DNA of 34,711 nt from an uncultured Alphaproteobacteria bacterium (GTDB taxonomy: Bacteria; Pseudomonadota; Alphaproteobacteria; Caulobacterales; Caulobacteraceae), in assembly GCA_937920085.1 (NCBI GenBank), contig CALETE010000045.1:1-34711 (forward strand), written 5' to 3'. A program made the position numbers and the translations under genes. Below are positions 30,995-34,711 of the stretch, one piece after another (position 1 is the first letter of the stretch; every line of letters starts with the position of its first letter). A model generated the notes under the pieces. It saw only the letters and a list, made by a program, of their open reading frames with translations. It searched no databases and had not been told where the DNA came from.

Positions 30995-32343
30995 GGCAAG
31001 ACCTGCAGGAGGGGATGCTTGGGTTCAGGTGTCCTGAGCAGGCCCTGGGCGTCTGCAATGCCGACCGCCTCTAGCCAGGCCTCGAACTCTGGGGCTGGCC
31101 TCAGGTTCAGCAGCCGCCGGGCGTAGAGCGTGTCATGAAAAGACGTGGACTGATAGTTCAGCATGATGTCGTCAGCGCCGGGCACGCCCATGATGAAATT
31201 CACCCCCGCCGCCGCAAGCAGGGTCAACAGGACATCCATATCATCCTGATCAGCCTCAGCATGGTTGGTGTAACAAACGTCGCAACCGATCGGCAGTCCG
31301 AGCAGTTTGCCACAGAAGTGATCCTCCAGTCCGGCGCGGATGATCTGCTTTCCGTCGAACAGATATTCCGGACCAATGAACCCAACGACGGTATTCACGA
31401 GAAAGGGATCAAAGGCCCTGGCAACCCCATAGGCCCGAGCCTCCAGGGTTTGTTGGTCCACCCCGTGATGGGCACCCGACGACAGTGCCGTCCCCTGCCC
31501 CGTCTCGAAATACATCACCTGGCCACCGTGCGGATTTCGCCCCAAGCTCTGCGCGGCTTGCTGGGCGTCTCGCAGCAGGTTGAGATTGACCCCAAAGGCG
31601 GCATTGGCACCTTCGGTCCCGGCGATGGATTGAAAGACCAGGTCCACAGGGCGGCCCTGCTCAATGAGGGCCAAGCTCGACGTCACATGTGTGAGAACAC
31701 AGGACTGGGTGGGAATGTCAAAGCGGTGGATGACATCGGCCATCATCTCCACCAACCCGCCGAGAACCTGTAGATTATCGCTGGCCGGATTGACACCGAT
31801 GACAGCGTCCCCAGAGCCAAGCAGTAAGCCATCTACCATGGAGGCCAAAATCCCCGATGGATCGTCGGTAGGGTGATTAGGCTGGAGGCGGCTGGACAGC
31901 CTGCCGTGGAGGCCAACTGTGCTACGGAACCTTGTCGCCACCCGAATCTTTGAAGCCACCAGGATCAGGTCCTGATTGCGCATAATTTTCGAAACCGCCG
32001 CCGCCATTTCCGGGGTAACACCCGGCGCTACAGCCGCCAAAGCATCACCGCCAACGGCATCCGATAACAGCCAGTCCCGGAACTCTCCCACTGACTGACC
32101 GGAGATCGGCGCAAAGGCCGCCTTATCGTGACTGTCGAGGATCAGCCGGGTCACCTCATCCCGTTCGTAGGCAATCAGCGGCTCATTGAGAAATCGGGTC
32201 AGGGGTTGGTCCGCCAAGGCCATACGGGCAGTGATACTCTCCTCCGCCGACTGGGCCGCCAGACCTGCCAGCTGATCTCCCGACCGCAGGGGCGAGGCCT
32301 TCGCCATCAAGGTCTTCAAATCAGAATGAGACCGTCTGGACAT
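30991..32343 (-). CDS. eutB: ethanolamine ammonia-lyase large subunit
   Basis: EutB carries the active site of the B12-dependent lyase. The 450 residues include the typical LNEPLIAYERDEVTRLI, the substrate region NPASDNLQVLGGLVEMM, the FETGQGTALSSGAHHG segment and GLPIGCDVCYTNHAEADQDD near the C-terminus. The start is ATG at 32343 with a weak ribosome binding site. It is divergent from uvrB; the 149 bases between them show no cobalamin riboswitch. Confidence 0.95.
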   Translation of the reverse strand: MSRRSHSDLKTLMAKASPLRSGDQLAGLAAQSAEESITARMALADQPLTRFLNEPLIAYERDEVTRLILDSHDKAAFAPISGQSVGEFRDWLLSDAVGGDALAAVAPGVTPEMAAAVSKIMRNQDLILVASKIRVATRFRSTVGLHGRLSSRLQPNHPTDDPSGILASMVDGLLLGSGDAVIGVNPASDNLQVLGGLVEMMADVIHRFDIPTQSCVLTHVTSSLALIEQGRPVDLVFQSIAGTEGANAAFGVNLNLLRDAQQAAQSLGRNPHGGQVMYFETGQGTALSSGAHHGVDQQTLEARAYGVARAFDPFLVNTVVGFIGPEYLFDGKQIIRAGLEDHFCGKLLGLPIGCDVCYTNHAEADQDDMDVLLTLLAAAGVNFIMGVPGADDIMLNYQSTSFHDTLYARRLLNLRPAPEFEAWLEAVGIADAQGLLRTPEPKHPLLQVLP

Positions 32344-32492
32344 GGACAGGACCTAAGGGCACCGACCATTTTCAGCGCAGCTTACCTTAAAGTCCGCCCG
32401 ACCGTGGACATCAAGTCCGTTCACGGGCTACCGCCACACCCTGTCAGCAGCTGCCTCTAGTATCGGCACTCTATCGCTCTTAGGTTCCAGCC

Positions 32493-34711
32493 ATGCCTAG
32501 CTCGTCAAAATCCGGCGTTACCGACATTTCGGCGCTGTTCGACCATGAACTGACCGCCTCCATGCCCATGCTTTGGACGCCCCACCGTCCGTCGCGGCCT
32601 GAAAAGTCGGAGGGCGGCCAGCGCTTCAAGCTGGTAAGCGACTATGAGCCCGCCGGCGATCAGCCCACCGCCATCGCAGAACTGGTGGCCGGATTGGAGG
32701 GCCATGAGTCGGACCAGGTCCTGCTGGGGGTCACCGGCTCGGGCAAAACCTTCACCATGGCCAAGGTCATCGAACAGACCCAGCGCCCAGCCCTGATCTT
32801 GGCACCCAATAAGACCCTGGCCGCTCAGCTCTATAGCGAGTTCAAGGCCTTCTTTCCGGAGAACGCCGTCGAGTTCTTCGTCAGCTATTACGACTACTAC
32901 CAGCCCGAAGCCTATGTCCCGCGCACGGACACCTATATCGAGAAGGACTCCTCCATTAACGAGCAGATCGACCGGATGCGCCACTCGGCCACCCGGGCGG
33001 TTCTGGAGCGGGACGATGTGATCATCGTTGCCTCGGTGTCGTGCATTTACGGCATAGGCTCCGTCGAGACCTACACTGCCATGACCTTCACCCTAGAGGT
33101 GGGCCAAAAGGTCAATGACAAGAAGCTAATGGCTGACCTGGTCGCCCTGCAGTTCAAGCGCAATGACGCCGCTTTCGAGCGCGGCATGTTCCGCCGCCGG
33201 GGCGACAGCCTGGAAATCTTCCCTGCCCACTATGAGGACCGGGCCTGGCGGATCTCGCTGTTCGGCGATGAGATCGAGACCATCACTGAATTTGACCCCC
33301 TGACCGGCAAGAAGACCGCCGAACTGCCCTCGGTGAAGATCTACGCCAACAGCCACCACGTCACGCCGCGACCGACCCTCAACCAGGCGATCATCAATAT
33401 CCGCGCCGAACTGAAGGAGCGCCTGGCCTGGCTGGTTGAGAACGGCAAGCTGCTGGAGGCCCAGCGCCTGGAGCAGCGGACCACCTTTGACCTGGAAATG
33501 ATCGAGGCCACCGGCTCCTGCGCGGGCATCGAGAATTACAGTCGCTATCTGTCTGGCCGCAGGCCGGGGGAACCCCCGCCGACCTTCTTTGAATACATTC
33601 CCGATAACGCCCTGCTGTTCATTGATGAGAGCCACCAAAGCGTCCCGCAGATCGGCGGCATGTATCGCGGTGACTACCGCCGAAAGTTCACCCTGTCGGA
33701 ATATGGCTTCCGCCTGCCCTCCTGCCTCGACAACCGCCCCCTCAAGTTTGAGGAATGGGAGGCCATGCGGCCCGACACCATTAGCGTCTCGGCCACCCCT
33801 GGCCCTTGGGAAATGGAAAAAGCGGCGGGGGTCTTTGCAGAACAGGTCATTCGCCCCACGGGCCTGATCGACCCCCCGGTCGAGGTCCGCCCCGTCTCTA
33901 AGGACAATCACAGCCAGGTGGACAACGTCATCGCCGAGGCTCGGGAGACCATCGCCAAGGGCTATCGCTGCCTGGTCACCGTCCTCACCAAGAAGATGGC
34001 CGAGGACCTGTCGGAATACATGCACGAGCAAGGCCTGAAGGTCCGCTACATGCACTCCGACATCGACACCATGGAGCGGATCGAGATCATCCGCGACCTG
34101 CGACTGGGGGCGTTCGATATTCTCATCGGCATCAACCTGCTGAGGGAAGGCCTCGACATTCCCGAGTGCGGCCTGGTGGGTATTCTCGACGCCGATAAGG
34201 AAGGCTTTCTGCGCTCAGAGACCAGCCTGATCCAGACTATTGGCCGGGCGGCGCGGAATGTGGAGGGCAAGGTCATCCTCTATGCCGACCGGATCACCGG
34301 CTCCATGGAGCGAGCCATGGCCGAAACCAGCCGCCGCCGGGAAAAGCAGGAGGCCTACAACACCCTGCACGGCATTACGCCTGAGAGCATCAAGTCCAGC
34401 ATCAAGGAAATCCTCGCCAGTCCCTATGAAAAGGACCGCCGCCGGCATGAGGTGTCATCCGTGGCCGAGGAGTCCAAACCCTTCCTGGGGGATAATTTCA
34501 AGGCCACCCTGCGGGACCTAGAAGCCAAGATGCGCCAAGCGGCCGCTGACCTGGAATTCGAAACCGCCGCTCGCCTGCGCGACGAGATCAAACGCCTGAA
34601 ACTCATGGACCTGGAATTCGCCAACGACGCCCTCACAGCGCCCGGCGAGGAGGTGGACAAGGGTGCGGTGAAGCAGGTCAAGGCCGAGGCGCGGGCCGAA
34701 GCTGCTGAGCG
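32493..34711 (+). CDS. uvrB: UvrABC excision nuclease subunit B, C-terminus cut by window edge
   Basis: UvrB verifies DNA damage delivered by UvrA and recruits UvrC. About 739 codons are present without a stop. The Walker A motif is GVTGSGKT, the beta-hairpin segment YYDYYQPEAYVPRTDTYIEKD is present, and motifs V and VI appear in LLREGLDIPE and QTIGRAARN. A UVR coiled-coil motif that binds UvrC follows (LEAKMRQAAADLEFETAARLRDEIK). An unusual N-terminal stretch of about 45 residues precedes FKLVSDYEPAGDQP. After the UVR motif the protein continues with a charged tail beyond the window. No SOS-type GTTC-N7-GTTC box was found upstream. Confidence 0.96.
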   Translation, partial: MPSSSKSGVTDISALFDHELTASMPMLWTPHRPSRPEKSEGGQRFKLVSDYEPAGDQPTAIAELVAGLEGHESDQVLLGVTGSGKTFTMAKVIEQTQRPALILAPNKTLAAQLYSEFKAFFPENAVEFFVSYYDYYQPEAYVPRTDTYIEKDSSINEQIDRMRHSATRAVLERDDVIIVASVSCIYGIGSVETYTAMTFTLEVGQKVNDKKLMADLVALQFKRNDAAFERGMFRRRGDSLEIFPAHYEDRAWRISLFGDEIETITEFDPLTGKKTAELPSVKIYANSHHVTPRPTLNQAIINIRAELKERLAWLVENGKLLEAQRLEQRTTFDLEMIEATGSCAGIENYSRYLSGRRPGEPPPTFFEYIPDNALLFIDESHQSVPQIGGMYRGDYRRKFTLSEYGFRLPSCLDNRPLKFEEWEAMRPDTISVSATPGPWEMEKAAGVFAEQVIRPTGLIDPPVEVRPVSKDNHSQVDNVIAEARETIAKGYRCLVTVLTKKMAEDLSEYMHEQGLKVRYMHSDIDTMERIEIIRDLRLGAFDILIGINLLREGLDIPECGLVGILDADKEGFLRSETSLIQTIGRAARNVEGKVILYADRITGSMERAMAETSRRREKQEAYNTLHGITPESIKSSIKEILASPYEKDRRRHEVSSVAEESKPFLGDNFKATLRDLEAKMRQAAADLEFETAARLRDEIKRLKLMDLEFANDALTAPGEEVDKGAVKQVKAEARAEAAE

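Noticed and set aside
32344..32492. Cobalamin riboswitch before eutB or SOS box before uvrB
   Set aside because: The 149 bases show neither a B12-box-like core nor a GTTC-N7-GTTC repeat.
33126..34055. A 309-codon minus-strand open frame within uvrB
   Set aside because: It is antisense to conserved UvrB motifs and has no recognisable domain.

Overview
The window looks like chromosome from an alphaproteobacterium, most likely a member of the Caulobacterales (Caulobacter/Phenylobacterium type). The reasons are the moderately high GC coding style, genes resembling holdfast-anchor genes (HfaA and HfaB/CsgG family), SleB-type wall hydrolases, an ELM1-like glycosyltransferase next to greA, and a gene set typical of that group. 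I see no rRNA, tRNA, CRISPR array, insertion sequence or prophage. The first and last genes are cut by the window edges.

Layout: (1) 1-7490 holds a DUF1330 protein, carA, an ECF sigma/anti-sigma pair on the minus strand, a cold-shock protein with tandem terminators, carB and a GNAT acetyltransferase. (2) 7691-10979 holds an SDR oxidoreductase, a small P-loop kinase-like protein and a class A penicillin-binding protein. (3) 11013-16288 is the most unusual part. On the minus strand are two tandem paralogous secreted proteins built on TAVGNN repeats, an HfaA-like protein and a CsgG/HfaB-family protein with a Gln/Pro-rich tail. A second CsgG/HfaB-family gene, coding for a lipoprotein, is divergent on the plus strand. 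(4) 16407-22434 holds greA, an ELM1-like gene, a GNAT and PseG-like pair, trxB, a divergent murA and another GNAT. (5) 22431-30261 holds a Tat-type beta-carbonic anhydrase and nadABC flanked by two SleB-type hydrolase paralogs, then a DsbA-like protein. (6) 30245-34711 holds eutC and eutB on the minus strand and uvrB, truncated by the window end.

The region most worth attention is 11013-16288. It appears to encode a CsgG-type outer-membrane export and anchoring system with candidate surface or amyloid-like substrates. Three of its minus-strand genes are preceded by close matches to sigma-54 -24/-12 promoters with exact GG-N10-GC spacing. In two of them the distance to the start codon differs by only one base. 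One of these promoters has a perfect 19-bp tandem repeat about 120-160 bp upstream, where an enhancer-binding protein would bind, and an AT-rich tract between. This suggests an RpoN-controlled adhesin/anchor locus, which is an inference that needs transcript data.

The nadABC operon carries paired inverted repeats in its leader, with a terminator-like hairpin between them. carA and carB are separated by the sigma/anti-sigma pair and the cold-shock gene. The remaining genes are housekeeping or common accessory functions.
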